A DNA stretch of 64,000 nucleotides, taken from assembly GCA_963558075.1 (NCBI GenBank), contig CAUWFN010000011.1:17824-81823 (forward strand), written 5' to 3'. The stretch is from CALHKP01 sp963558075 (GTDB taxonomy: Bacteria; Bacillota; Clostridia; Peptostreptococcales; Anaerovoracaceae). Position numbers and translations under genes: made by a program. This document shows positions 35,008 to 43,608 of the stretch, piece by piece. The stretch's first letter is position 1. The number at the start of each line of letters is the position of its first letter. The notes beneath the pieces are model-generated. The model was given only the letters and a program-made list of their open reading frames with translations, did not search any database and was not told the origin of the DNA.

Positions 35008-35256
35008 AGTAGCTAGGCGCTGCATAACCAGAGCATCGAGGTATCAGGTATCTGGGCACTAGGGCATTCAAGTTGCTGAGCGACCAAGCACCAAGCAACC
35101 AGGTAGCTGGGCGACCAGGCATCTAGTTAACCGAGCGGCCAGGCTTCTGGACGACCGGGCGGCCAAGCATCTAGGTAACCGAGCGGCCAGGTTTCTGGGC
35201 GAGCATGCAACCGAGCAACTAGGCAACTAGGCATCCGAGCACTAGCGCAAGTGTGC
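35008..35256. repeat. Octamer-phased degenerate repeat island 3 in the uppP 3' region
   Basis: From 35080 the DNA parses into 8-nt blocks with consensus GCNNCYRG: GCGACCAG, GCATCTAG, GCGGCCAG, GCTTCTGG, GCGGCCAA, GCATCTAG, GCGGCCAG, GCAACCGA, GCAACTAG, GCAACTAG, GCATCCGA. A longer segment repeats with a 48-nt offset (35119 and 35167). Blocks left of 35080 are similar but slip in phase. It lies between the uppP stop and its terminator, so it should be transcribed. Confidence 0.78.
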
Positions 35257-35268
35257 ATCAAATTCACA

Positions 35269-35316
35269 GAAAAAAAGGCATTCAGCTGCAAACTGCAGAC
35301 CTGAATGCCTTTTTTA
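35269..35316. terminator. Strong bidirectional terminator after uppP
   Basis: GGCATTCAG...CTGAATGCC with an inner CTGCA/TGCAG, flanked by A6 and T6. It separates uppP (plus) from the convergent aminotransferase gene (minus). Confidence 0.92.
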
Positions 35317-35357
35317 ATGGTGTTAACACAAATTACAAATTTTAAATTGTCGCCGGT

Positions 35358-36593
35358 TTATGCTTCCAGCGCAGCCTTTAGCTTAGCAGGAATCATTCTG
35401 CAAGCTTTCTCTGATACTGAGGCGATTGATACTCTTACGCCCTTTGCAAGAGGAACTACGAAAATTCCGTCCTCTTCTAGCTTTTCGGAAACCTCATCAG
35501 GGTTATCACATGGGATTGATACAAAGAATCCTGCATCGAAAGGTACAGTCACAAGACCAACTTCAGCTGCCGCCTCCTCGAAGGCACGGCCTCTTCTTAG
35601 AAGCATGTCTCTGATTTCCTTTCTTTCGTGAGATACGTGGTTTCTCAGATTATCATCAGCAAAGATCTTCACGATGATGCTCTGACCTGCCTTTGCACAG
35701 TTTGACCATGTTCCTCTTGATGAATATTCGCAAACTCTGATAAACTCCTCTGCAACATCTTCTGTTTTCGCCATGCAGATTAGAGCTCCACATCTCATAC
35801 CGTATAATGTAAATGTCTTTGACATACTGTATGCGATAAGCGGAAGAACATTTTCTGGGAACTCCTCTAAAATTGGTAGGAACTGTCTGTATTCATCCTC
35901 ATCCCCAGCAAAGTCGATGTATGCCGCATCTACTAGAAGGATAACTTTTTTGCCCGGCGATATAGATGACACACTGTCTTTAATCTCATGCCAGTCTGAA
36001 TCTGTAAGAGCATATCCTGTTGGGTTGTGAGCAGGTGTGTTTATGATTACTACAACTCTATCCTGTCTTTCTAGAATGTCTTTGATTTTCGCATCAAAAG
36101 CTTTGATGTGGAATTTTCTATCCTCTGTAAAGAATGGGAATGTCTCTACATGTCTTCCGATTTCTCCTGCAATTGTTCCGTATGGTGACCAGAACAAGTC
36201 AGCAGTAAGAACGCTGTCTCCTGGCTCTGAGTAGTTTGCAATTGTATTTCTGATAGCGCCTGTTCCGCCAGGTGTAGCAGCAGCTCTAACAAATCCCTTT
36301 GGCTCGTAATTTCCAAGAGCGGCTTTTATTGCAGCCTGTCTGAATGCCGGTGTTCCGCCGATTGGCGCATAAGATGCGTATTCGTCTGGTGCAAGACTTC
36401 TGTAAACGTCATCAACAGAAGATAAAACCATTAGTTTTCCGTCATCGTCAAGAAGCGCTCCGATTGTAGCGTTCACAACGTTTTCCGCACCGATTTTTTC
36501 TGCGAGCTCTGTAGCTCTTCTGTTGATTCCGAAGATCTTGTCCTCTTTTGGTATGCTGCGTCCGTTTGCAACTGCCATTTTGAATTCTGTCAT
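35358..36593 (-). CDS. PLP-dependent aminotransferase, class I/II fold
   Basis: A 411-residue fold type I aminotransferase. Visible are ATPGGTGAIRN, the cofactor-clasping NTPAHNPTGYALT, VDAAYIDFAG and the Schiff-base Lys259 in YSMSKTFTLYGMRCG. The pattern is closest to aspartate/aromatic aminotransferases. The amino donor and acceptor cannot be told from sequence. AGGAGG precedes the ATG. It is a single gene between two terminators. Confidence 0.92.
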   Translation of the reverse strand: MTEFKMAVANGRSIPKEDKIFGINRRATELAEKIGAENVVNATIGALLDDDGKLMVLSSVDDVYRSLAPDEYASYAPIGGTPAFRQAAIKAALGNYEPKGFVRAAATPGGTGAIRNTIANYSEPGDSVLTADLFWSPYGTIAGEIGRHVETFPFFTEDRKFHIKAFDAKIKDILERQDRVVVIINTPAHNPTGYALTDSDWHEIKDSVSSISPGKKVILLVDAAYIDFAGDEDEYRQFLPILEEFPENVLPLIAYSMSKTFTLYGMRCGALICMAKTEDVAEEFIRVCEYSSRGTWSNCAKAGQSIIVKIFADDNLRNHVSHERKEIRDMLLRRGRAFEEAAAEVGLVTVPFDAGFFVSIPCDNPDEVSEKLEEDGIFVVPLAKGVRVSIASVSEKACRMIPAKLKAALEA

Positions 36594-36677
36594 AAATAAT
36601 TTCCTCCTCGTTTTTTGAATTCACATAACCTAATCAAGCATATTCTCCTAAATCTCCATCAACCTGATTATATTAGT

Positions 36678-36723
36678 TAAAAAACTCCGCTGTTCTTGCG
36701 TAAAATGCATCAGCGAAGTTTTT
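36678..36723 (-). terminator. Terminator of the ecf-trmB operon
   Basis: ACTCCGCTG (36684-36692) pairs with CAGCGAAGT (36711-36719), one mismatch. The minus strand continues with a T-run. Confidence 0.8.
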
Positions 36724-36726
36724 GAA

Positions 36727-37365
36727 TTACTTTTTTATAAGAACATAATTGATATTTTTCCCTACTCCGGAAAACTTGTCTTCGTATTCCGTAGTGATAT
36801 TCTCCTCTGCAAGAGGTGAATTATGCAGGTCTCTTGTCATATATTCTATCTCAAATCCACATTCTTCTATCTGCTCAAGGGTAAAGTCAAACAGCCCATC
36901 ATTATCTGTCTTGAACTGTATGAATCCGCCCGGTTTAAGAGCCTTCATATACTGAATCAGTCTTTTGCTGTAAGTTAGTCGCCTCTTCGCATGGCGCTCT
37001 TTTGGCCAAGGATCGCTGAAATTTAGATAAATTCCATCAAGCTCCTCCTCTGCAAAGAACTCGTCAAGGTCACTTACATACTGGGTAATAAACTCTAAGT
37101 TTTCAAGCTCATTTTCTTCTGCCTTTGTTATTGCACGCAAAATTACACTTTCGTGTCCTTCTATTGCAACAAAATTTCTGTCAGTATATCGCAATGCATT
37201 TTCTGTTATAAACTGTCCTTTTCCGCACCCTATTTCTAGATAAACAGGGTTATCTACTGTAAAGTGTTCTCGCCACTTCCCTCGTATATCGCGGGGATTT
37301 TCTATTATAAAACGGGACAGTCTGTCAAGTTTTTCGTCAAGATTTCTGATTCTTCGCTGTCTCAT
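36727..37365 (-). CDS. trmB: tRNA (guanine-N7)-methyltransferase
   Basis: A 212-residue Rossmann methyltransferase with the SAM motif YLEIGCGKGQFI, the signature LNFSDPWPKERHAKRRLTY and a final TEYEDKFSGVGKNI. It makes m7G46 in tRNA. Its start overlaps the ecfT stop by 4 bases, so it is translationally coupled to the transporter operon. Confidence 0.97.
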   Translation of the reverse strand: MRQRRIRNLDEKLDRLSRFIIENPRDIRGKWREHFTVDNPVYLEIGCGKGQFITENALRYTDRNFVAIEGHESVILRAITKAEENELENLEFITQYVSDLDEFFAEEELDGIYLNFSDPWPKERHAKRRLTYSKRLIQYMKALKPGGFIQFKTDNDGLFDFTLEQIEECGFEIEYMTRDLHNSPLAEENITTEYEDKFSGVGKNINYVLIKK

Positions 37366-38162
37366 AGCATAGTCCTTTCACAAATTATTACTGCAAGGAA
37401 GAGCACAAGGATGATAGATGCAACAAAATCAATCTTCTGGAACTTCGCTTCGTTCATTCTAGTTCTTCCTTTTCCGCCTTTGTAGCATCTTGCTTCCATT
37501 GCCATAGCAAGATCCTGGGCGATTCTAAAAGCGCTTACAAACAGTGGTACGAGAATAGGCACAAGAGCTTTTGCCTTTTGCATAAGGCTTCCTGTCTCAA
37601 AATCTGCACCTCTCGCCTGCTGTGCTTTCATTATTTTGTCTGTCTCCTCTAGTAGCATAGGTATAAATCTTAGGGCAATCGACATCATCATAGCGATTTC
37701 GTGAGCCGGAAGACCTATCTTTGCAAAAGGTGAGAGGAGTTTTTCTATTCCATCTGTTAGTGATATAGGCTTTGTTGTCAAAGTCAAAAGAGATGATCCT
37801 ATAATCAAAAGAATCAGTCTCACCGCCATAAAGAAGGCTGTATATATACCTTCTTCTGTAACCTTCAGAAAGCCTAGCCTAAAAATCACAGTGCCGTCAA
37901 CCATGAAAATGTTGAGGCAAAAGGTAAAAATAAGAATCAGAAGCACAGGCTTCATTCCTCTCATTATAAATGACAGCGGAACTGTTGATACAACAACACA
38001 TACAGATAGAGCCGCCGCACATACTGCAAAGCCGAGAAAGTCATCGACTACGAATAATTCAATTATAAATAAGAGTGTCGCCATTATCTTCACCCTGGCA
38101 TCTAGCCTGTGAAGAAGCGAGTCAGCCATGTAATACTGGCCAAGTGTTATATCTCTGATCAT
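37362..38162 (-). CDS. ecfT: ECF transporter transmembrane component EcfT
   Basis: A 266-residue membrane protein with several TM segments. It has RLDARVKIMATLLFII near the start and the two coupling motifs with Ala-Arg-(Gly/Cys), QQARGADFE and MEARCYKGG, which contact the ATPases. It joins EcfA1/A2 and vitamin-specific S components encoded elsewhere. Confidence 0.96.
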   Translation of the reverse strand: MIRDITLGQYYMADSLLHRLDARVKIMATLLFIIELFVVDDFLGFAVCAAALSVCVVVSTVPLSFIMRGMKPVLLILIFTFCLNIFMVDGTVIFRLGFLKVTEEGIYTAFFMAVRLILLIIGSSLLTLTTKPISLTDGIEKLLSPFAKIGLPAHEIAMMMSIALRFIPMLLEETDKIMKAQQARGADFETGSLMQKAKALVPILVPLFVSAFRIAQDLAMAMEARCYKGGKGRTRMNEAKFQKIDFVASIILVLFLAVIICERTML

Positions 38163-38164
38163 TA

Positions 38165-39025
38165 TTAATTACTCTTCCTTGTTAAATATCTATAGATTTC
38201 ATCCTTTGCCTCTTCGAGGTTTAGAATGTCTGTATTTACCTTCGCACCAGCCTCGTTTATCTTGTGCATCAGTTTTGTTACAGGCGGAATATCAAGACCT
38301 ATCTCAGAAAGTTTTTCGTGATTTGAAAATACCTCCTGAGGCGTTCCGCTCATAACCAGATGTCCTTTATCCATTACGAGCACCTTGTCTGCAAGGTTTG
38401 CAACGTCAGCCATGTTGTGGCTTACGAAGATGATTATATTATTTTCTTTTCTATGGATTTCCTCTATCATATCGAGGATTTCCCTGTGTGATCCTGGGTC
38501 AAGTCCTGCTGTAGGCTCGTCTAAAATCAGCACCTCAGGTCTCATTGCGATTACCCCTGCAATCGCAACTCTTCTCTTCTGGCCTCCCGAAAGCTCAAAA
38601 GGTGATCTGTCTTTTACGGCCTCGTAATCAAGTCCTACAAGACGTACTGCAGCTTCTACGCGCTTTTCTATCTCTTCTTCTGATAGGCCGAGATTCTTTG
38701 GTCCGAATGCGACATCGAGAAATACGTTTTCTTCGAAAAGCTGATACTCAGGATACTGAAACACCAGTCCGACTTTCTTTCGGATATCTCTCATGACCGT
38801 TTCCGGCTTTGTTATATCTGTTCCTCCTACAGTAATCGTGCCCGATGCAGGCTTAAGTAACCCATTCATATGCTGAAGCAAAGTAGACTTTCCAGAACCA
38901 GTATGACCGATTATAGCTACAATCATTCCATCCTCGATATCAAAGCTGACATCCTCTATTGCTATCTGCTCATCAGGCATGTCCTTACTATATATATGTG
39001 TAAGATTTTTTACTTGTATTGACAT
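38165..39025 (-). CDS. ecfA2: ECF transporter ATPase EcfA2
   Basis: A 286-residue ABC ATPase: Walker A GHTGSGKST, Q-loop FQYPEYQLFEENV, signature LSGGQKRRVAIAG and Walker B LILDEPTAGLDP. It overlaps the ecfA1 stop by 16 bases and pairs with EcfA1 in group II energy-coupling factor transporters. Confidence 0.97.
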   Translation of the reverse strand: MSIQVKNLTHIYSKDMPDEQIAIEDVSFDIEDGMIVAIIGHTGSGKSTLLQHMNGLLKPASGTITVGGTDITKPETVMRDIRKKVGLVFQYPEYQLFEENVFLDVAFGPKNLGLSEEEIEKRVEAAVRLVGLDYEAVKDRSPFELSGGQKRRVAIAGVIAMRPEVLILDEPTAGLDPGSHREILDMIEEIHRKENNIIIFVSHNMADVANLADKVLVMDKGHLVMSGTPQEVFSNHEKLSEIGLDIPPVTKLMHKINEAGAKVNTDILNLEEAKDEIYRYLTRKSN

Positions 39026-39849
39026 ATGTAATCAACCATTCTTTCTATTGTTATAACATCCTTTGGCACATCTATGCCTCTTTTTCTAAGATCATTTGCA
39101 ATTTCGACTGCGAGCGGAACATCTAGGTTCACGCTTCTTATGAGCTCATCCTGCTGGAATACCTCCTCCGGCGATCCGTCAAGAAGTATGTCTCCATCGT
39201 TCATTATAACGACTCTATCTGCTCTCACTGCCTCATCCATAAAATGAGTTATCAAAACGACTGTAATGCCCTCGCTGTTGAGCTTTTCGATTATATCCAT
39301 GATTTCTTCTCTGCCCTTCGGGTCAAGCATTGCTGTAGGCTCATCAAAGATAATGCACTCCGGCTTCATGGCAACGACTCCTGCAATTGCAATTCTCTGC
39401 TTCTGCCCTCCCGAAAGGAGATGAGGAGCTTTGTTTCTGAAGGATGACATGTTTACAGCTTCAAGAGCGCTGTCTACGCGGACTCTGATAAGCTCAGGAT
39501 CAAGACCTATATTCTCAGGTCCGAAAGCAACATCATCTTCTACTATAGATGAAACAAGCTGGTTATCTGGATTCTGAAAAACCATTCCTGCCGTCTGTCT
39601 AACTTCCCAAATATGCTCTGCATCCTCTGTCTTCCAATCCTTCACATATATACAGCCAGATGTTGGAAGCAAAAGTCCATTAAGATTCTTTGCAAGAGTT
39701 GACTTGCCTGAACCGTTTCTTCCGATTATAGCTGTAAAACTGCCCTTCTCTATATCTAAAGAAACGCCTTTGATTGCTCTCAGAGGCGGTTTTTCTTCTT
39801 CCTGTATATAATCATATTCTAAATTTTCGATTCTGATTATTTTCTCCAT
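39010..39849 (-). CDS. ecfA1: ECF transporter ATPase EcfA1
   Basis: A 279-residue ABC ATPase: Walker A GRNGSGKST, Q-loop FQNPDNQLVSSIVEDDV, signature LLSGGQKQRIAIAG and Walker B CIIFDEPTAMLDPKG. It is the first gene of ecfA1-ecfA2-ecfT-trmB. In many Firmicutes these genes follow rplQ; here they lie about 30 kb away. Confidence 0.97.
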   Translation of the reverse strand: MEKIIRIENLEYDYIQEEEKPPLRAIKGVSLDIEKGSFTAIIGRNGSGKSTLAKNLNGLLLPTSGCIYVKDWKTEDAEHIWEVRQTAGMVFQNPDNQLVSSIVEDDVAFGPENIGLDPELIRVRVDSALEAVNMSSFRNKAPHLLSGGQKQRIAIAGVVAMKPECIIFDEPTAMLDPKGREEIMDIIEKLNSEGITVVLITHFMDEAVRADRVVIMNDGDILLDGSPEEVFQQDELIRSVNLDVPLAVEIANDLRKRGIDVPKDVITIERMVDYICQYK

Positions 39850-40138
39850 ATCTTCCCTTTCTTGTTACGAGAGATATTTTTGCTGCTTTATCTTGGTTTT
39901 TTACCCATTCTCGCAGCTATAGCCACATAAACTCTGTAAAATTTGCATAAAAGTCTTATTTTAGACAGCAAAACATATGCAGCCTACCTATATTAATTAT
40001 TAACTTTTAAAGTATACTACATAAAAGCCTTAATTGCAACCAATGCAGGCCTGTGAATATTGTCTTTTTTAACAAAAAACCTGCCTATTGTATTATATAT
40101 CACTGTGTGTAATAATTAAAACACGAGGAGGATAAATC

Positions 40139-41524
40139 ATGAAACCTATTTCACTGGATTTTACAGATAAATGCAGCGTACCTCTATACCTGCAGATTTA
40201 TAGAAAAATAAAAGCTGAAATAACCTGCGGCAATCTCAAAAAAGGCGATAGGCTTCCGTCTCTACGAACTATTTCAAAAGAGCTTGGAGTCAGCCTTACG
40301 ACAAGTGAGCAAGGTTATAACCAGCTTCTTATAGAAGGATATATTGTAAGCAGGCCTCAGTCTGGCTTTTACGTTGCCGAAATCCCAGAGCTTCCGTCTT
40401 CGGGAAATTTTTCTCCTAGCGAAAGCTTTGAATTTTCGAGTTATACCTTTGATGAGTCTGACTATATATACGACCTGACTTCTTTTGATTTTCAGAAATG
40501 GAAAAAGTGCATGTCTAGGGTGCTTTCCGACTACGCCCACCTTCTTTTGTTTGAAAGTGACGTCAAAGGAGAGGCTGCTCTCAGATACGAAATTTCTCGC
40601 TATGTCTATTCCTCGCGAGGCGTAATATGTACACCTGAGCAGATTGTAATAGGAGCTGGAACCCAGCAGCTTACAAATCACCTCTGCAGAATCCTGCGAA
40701 AAATGAATATAGACCACGTTTGCACTGAAGATCCAGGATATATACCAATTCAAAATATTTTCAGAGATCACGGCTTTGGCATAGGAAAGATTCCCGTAAC
40801 AGCAGATGGTATAGATGTAAATAGACTTCCTGTCAATATTCCTTCTGCCGTTTATGTAAGCCCTTCCAACCAGTTTCCTACAGGCTCCGTAATGCCAATC
40901 GGAAACAGGCATAAGCTTCTCGAATGGGCAAAGAATAACAGAAGTATAATTCTCGAAGATGACTACGACAGCGAGCTTCGATATTTTGGTAAACCCGTTC
41001 CTGCTCTCCAGGGGCTTGATACAGATTCCCGAGTAGTCTATCTCGGATCATTTTCCTCCACACTTTTTCCTGCTATCAAAATCAGCTACATGATACTTCC
41101 AAGGCAGATGGCGGAAATATTCGATGCCATCAAAGATGACTATACCCAGACCTGCTCCAAAACAGAGCAGCTCACCCTAGCACTCTTCATGGAGGATGGG
41201 CTTTACTATACGAACATCCGTAAGCTTAGGGCCCTCTACTCTCAGAAGCTTCAGACGGCACTTCGCGCTTTCGACGAATTCGCAAAGGACTTCGTAAGAC
41301 CCATGAATACTAAATCCGGAATCAATATAATCATCCGCGTCAAAACAGATACAAGCCCAGAAGAGCTCTGCCAGCGAGCAAAGAATCTCGGCATTCACAC
41401 AGAAAAGCTCTCATACTATACATCAGAGCACGAAGCTGGCCTCATTTTTTACTATAATCAAATACCTCTTCAGAATATGCGAGAGCTTATCGAAAAGCTC
41501 ATATGCGCCTGGAAGGAATCATAA
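40139..41524 (+). CDS. MocR/PdxR-type regulator lacking the PLP lysine
   Basis: A 461-residue fusion. Residues 1-80 are a GntR winged helix (LPSLRTISKELGVSLTTSEQ). Residues 110-461 are an aminotransferase-like domain with SPSNQFPTGSVMP and EDDYDSE. The cofactor segment reads YLGSFSSTLFPAIKISY, with Ser307 where related proteins usually show Lys (FSK). It may sense an amino-acid or vitamer ligand without a Schiff base. No PLP-synthesis gene adjoins it, so its target is unknown. GAGGAGG precedes the ATG. Confidence 0.9.
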   Translation: MKPISLDFTDKCSVPLYLQIYRKIKAEITCGNLKKGDRLPSLRTISKELGVSLTTSEQGYNQLLIEGYIVSRPQSGFYVAEIPELPSSGNFSPSESFEFSSYTFDESDYIYDLTSFDFQKWKKCMSRVLSDYAHLLLFESDVKGEAALRYEISRYVYSSRGVICTPEQIVIGAGTQQLTNHLCRILRKMNIDHVCTEDPGYIPIQNIFRDHGFGIGKIPVTADGIDVNRLPVNIPSAVYVSPSNQFPTGSVMPIGNRHKLLEWAKNNRSIILEDDYDSELRYFGKPVPALQGLDTDSRVVYLGSFSSTLFPAIKISYMILPRQMAEIFDAIKDDYTQTCSKTEQLTLALFMEDGLYYTNIRKLRALYSQKLQTALRAFDEFAKDFVRPMNTKSGINIIIRVKTDTSPEELCQRAKNLGIHTEKLSYYTSEHEAGLIFYYNQIPLQNMRELIEKLICAWKES

Positions 41525-41598
41525 AAAAATACAGCACAGAGCCTGATTTGCGGATCTGTGCTGTAATCTAGCATGGATGGTACAGCCCATGTGCTGTA
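41523..41598 (-). terminator. apbE terminator hairpin plus a second TACAGC palindrome
   Basis: TACAGCACAGA (41530-41540) pairs with TCTGTGCTGTA (41555-41565). The minus strand then reads T7, as expected past the apbE stop. TACAGC-CCATGT-GCTGTA (41581-41598) is a second small palindrome. The first arm equals that of the hairpin at 24109-24144. Confidence 0.8.
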
Positions 41599-41600
41599 TC

Positions 41601-41668
41601 GTAGCTTTATTTAACTTTATTTAATTTTATTAGCTTTGTTTATCTTTATTTAGCTTCACTTAGTTTTA
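41601..41668. repeat. 10-nt phased degenerate repeat
   Basis: Successive 10-nt blocks read TTAACTTTAT, TTAATTTTAT, TAGCTTTGTT, TATCTTTATT, TAGCTTCACT and TAGTTTTATT. The tract ends inside the apbE stop codon (41666-41668). Confidence 0.65.
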
Positions 41669-42685
41669 TTCTGCTTTGAAGTCTTTGATGCCTTTTGTCT
41701 TTGTTATATTTCCATCATTATCAACAAATATAGCTTCAACGCCATCCTGACTTTCTATGAATTTTTTTCCTTCATCAACACCGAGTATCAGGCATATTGT
41801 TGACATAGCATCACAATTTGCGGATTTTCCTTCATCTCCTATTATCGTAACGCTTGAAATTCCTGAGTCAACTGGATATCCGCTCTTCACATCTAGAATG
41901 TGGTGATAAACTTTTCCATCCTTTTCAAATGAACGCTCGTAAGTTCCCGATGTAACCATTGTTCCGTCAGATAGAGGCATTGAGCCAATCAAATCGCCTT
42001 CTTTGGAAAACGGATCTTTGATGCCTATCCTAAAAGGTGTATCCTCTTCTTTTTCACCAACTGCACTTATATTACCACCAAGATCAACTATTGCAGAAGT
42101 CACGCCTTCATTTTTCAGATACTCAGACACCCTGTCTGCTATGAAGCCCTTTGCTATTGCTCCAAGATCAATTTCTCCTTCAGGATTTTCCATTCTAACA
42201 GTATTTTCGTTTATCTGTATCTGTCTGTAGTCAACATCACCAATTGCCTCAGCAATCAAAGAAGCCTCTGGCACCTTCGGATTTTCTGCGTGGAAATCCC
42301 ACAAATCTGTCACCTTTCCTACTGTAACATCAAAGCGGCCACCCGAAAGCTCACAATAGCCTATCGCCATGGTCAAAAGTTCTACAGTTTCTGGGCTACA
42401 ATCCACAGGAGCGCCTTCTGCATGATTAATCTTGTATATATCCGAGGTCTTTCTCGTTTTACTTAGCATGGCCTCGTAATCTGCACACAAATCATATGCA
42501 CCATCAATTACTTTTAGTGCATTTTTTTCGCTCATATCCTCCATGTCATATATTGTTATATTACAGACAGTATCAAGGTAATAGCCTTCTTTAGATACAG
42601 GCTCTGTCTTTCCTGTACAGCCTGTCTGTGGTATAATAAAAGTTACGATTGCAAGAATGCATATTAATTTTGATAATTTTTTCAT
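41666..42685 (-). CDS. apbE: FAD:protein FMN transferase
   Basis: A 339-residue lipoprotein: a signal peptide ends in PQTGC, so Cys23 would be lipidated. The ApbE domain shows MLSKTRKTSDIYKIN, IDLGAIAKGFIADRV, DLGGNISAVG and the metal motif HHILDVKSGYP. It attaches FMN to Thr in proteins such as RnfG and RnfD, outside the membrane. The rnf operon lies about 3 kb away. Its start is only 26 bp from the divergent NusG-II gene. Confidence 0.96.
   Translation of the reverse strand: MKKLSKLICILAIVTFIIPQTGCTGKTEPVSKEGYYLDTVCNITIYDMEDMSEKNALKVIDGAYDLCADYEAMLSKTRKTSDIYKINHAEGAPVDCSPETVELLTMAIGYCELSGGRFDVTVGKVTDLWDFHAENPKVPEASLIAEAIGDVDYRQIQINENTVRMENPEGEIDLGAIAKGFIADRVSEYLKNEGVTSAIVDLGGNISAVGEKEEDTPFRIGIKDPFSKEGDLIGSMPLSDGTMVTSGTYERSFEKDGKVYHHILDVKSGYPVDSGISSVTIIGDEGKSANCDAMSTICLILGVDEGKKFIESQDGVEAIFVDNDGNITKTKGIKDFKAE
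42629..42637 (+). promoter_or_regulatory. Extended -10 promoter inside apbE for the NusG-II gene
   Basis: TGGTATAAT fits an extended -10 (TGnTATAAT). It lies inside the 5' coding part of apbE, antisense to it, 75 bp before the NusG-II ATG. The two genes have too little space between them for separate promoters. Confidence 0.5.
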
Positions 42686-42711
42686 TGATAAATCACCTCT
42701 AAGGAGTTTTT

Positions 42712-43083
42712 ATGTTCAAAATTTTAAAAAAAGCAGATATTGTTCTGTTCGCTACTTTGATGATTATAGGAATTTCCCTCTCTGTGCTTTCATTCAAAAG
42801 TGCAACGCCCGCAAAATCAGTTGTTGTAACTGTTGACGGTGAGCTTTATGGAACTTATGACATTGAGGAAAATCAGACCATCAAAGTCACAGAAAACAAT
42901 CATACAAATAAGATTACCATAAAAGACGGGAGAGTGCAAATGTCATATTCTGACTGCAAAAACCAGGTTTGTGTCAAAGACGGTTCCATATCAAAGACAA
43001 ACCAGACCATCGTATGCCTCCCTAACAAAGTCATGATAGAAATTACGGGTGGAGAGGAGGAAATCGATGCAGTCTCAAATTGA
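42712..43083 (+). CDS. NusG domain II-containing exported protein
   Basis: A 123-residue protein with one N-terminal membrane segment (residues 9-28). Its domain ends with the family pattern SDCKNQVCVKDGSISK and TIVCLPNKVMIEI. The biochemical role is unknown, but such genes often accompany Gx-type transporters and ApbE/Rnf. AAGGAG precedes the ATG. It overlaps the next gene by 17 bases. Confidence 0.9.
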   Translation: MFKILKKADIVLFATLMIIGISLSVLSFKSATPAKSVVVTVDGELYGTYDIEENQTIKVTENNHTNKITIKDGRVQMSYSDCKNQVCVKDGSISKTNQTIVCLPNKVMIEITGGEEEIDAVSN

Positions 43084-43588
43084 AAAACATACAGATAGAA
43101 CTAAACGACTCACTGCTGGAGCACTCTTTGCTGCAGTAGCTTTGATTTTCTCATATATAGAAGCCATTCTGCCACTTTCTGTAGGAATCCCCGGCGTAAA
43201 GCTTGGAATTGCAAATCTCGTCGTTCTGATTGCTATTTATAAAATGAACTTCAGGTATGCTTTTCTTATCAATATGATTAGAATATTTGTGTCCGGGCTT
43301 CTATTTTCCGGAGTATTCGGCATGATCTATTCATTTGCAGGAGGAATGCTTTCCCTACTTGTTATGTTTCTTCTGAAAAAAACAAGACTTTTTAGCATTG
43401 TCGGAGTTAGCATGGCTGGTGGCTTTGCGCACAATATGGGACAGCTTCTTGTAGCTGCATTTGTAGTGTCAAACATCAGGATGTTTCTCTATCTTCCAGT
43501 GTTGATGTTTTCCGGCATTATAAGCGGAATACTCATAGGTTTTCTCGCCTACTTTGTAGTAAGAAAACTACCCGCTTCTTTATTTTAG
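43067..43588 (+). CDS. Gx transporter family membrane protein (Hpre_diP_synt_I type)
   Basis: A 173-residue protein started at the ATG at 43067 (GGAGGAAATCG upstream) rather than the in-frame GTG that overlaps the ribosome site. It has about five TM segments and the motifs GIPGVKLGIANLVVLIAIY and AGGFAHNMGQL. The family is labelled heptaprenyl diphosphate synthase component I but looks like an ECF-S-like transporter. It is coupled to the NusG-II gene. Confidence 0.88.
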   Translation: MQSQIEKHTDRTKRLTAGALFAAVALIFSYIEAILPLSVGIPGVKLGIANLVVLIAIYKMNFRYAFLINMIRIFVSGLLFSGVFGMIYSFAGGMLSLLVMFLLKKTRLFSIVGVSMAGGFAHNMGQLLVAAFVVSNIRMFLYLPVLMFSGIISGILIGFLAYFVVRKLPASLF

Positions 43589-43608
43589 ATTTAATTTAGG
43601 AGGTCTCT

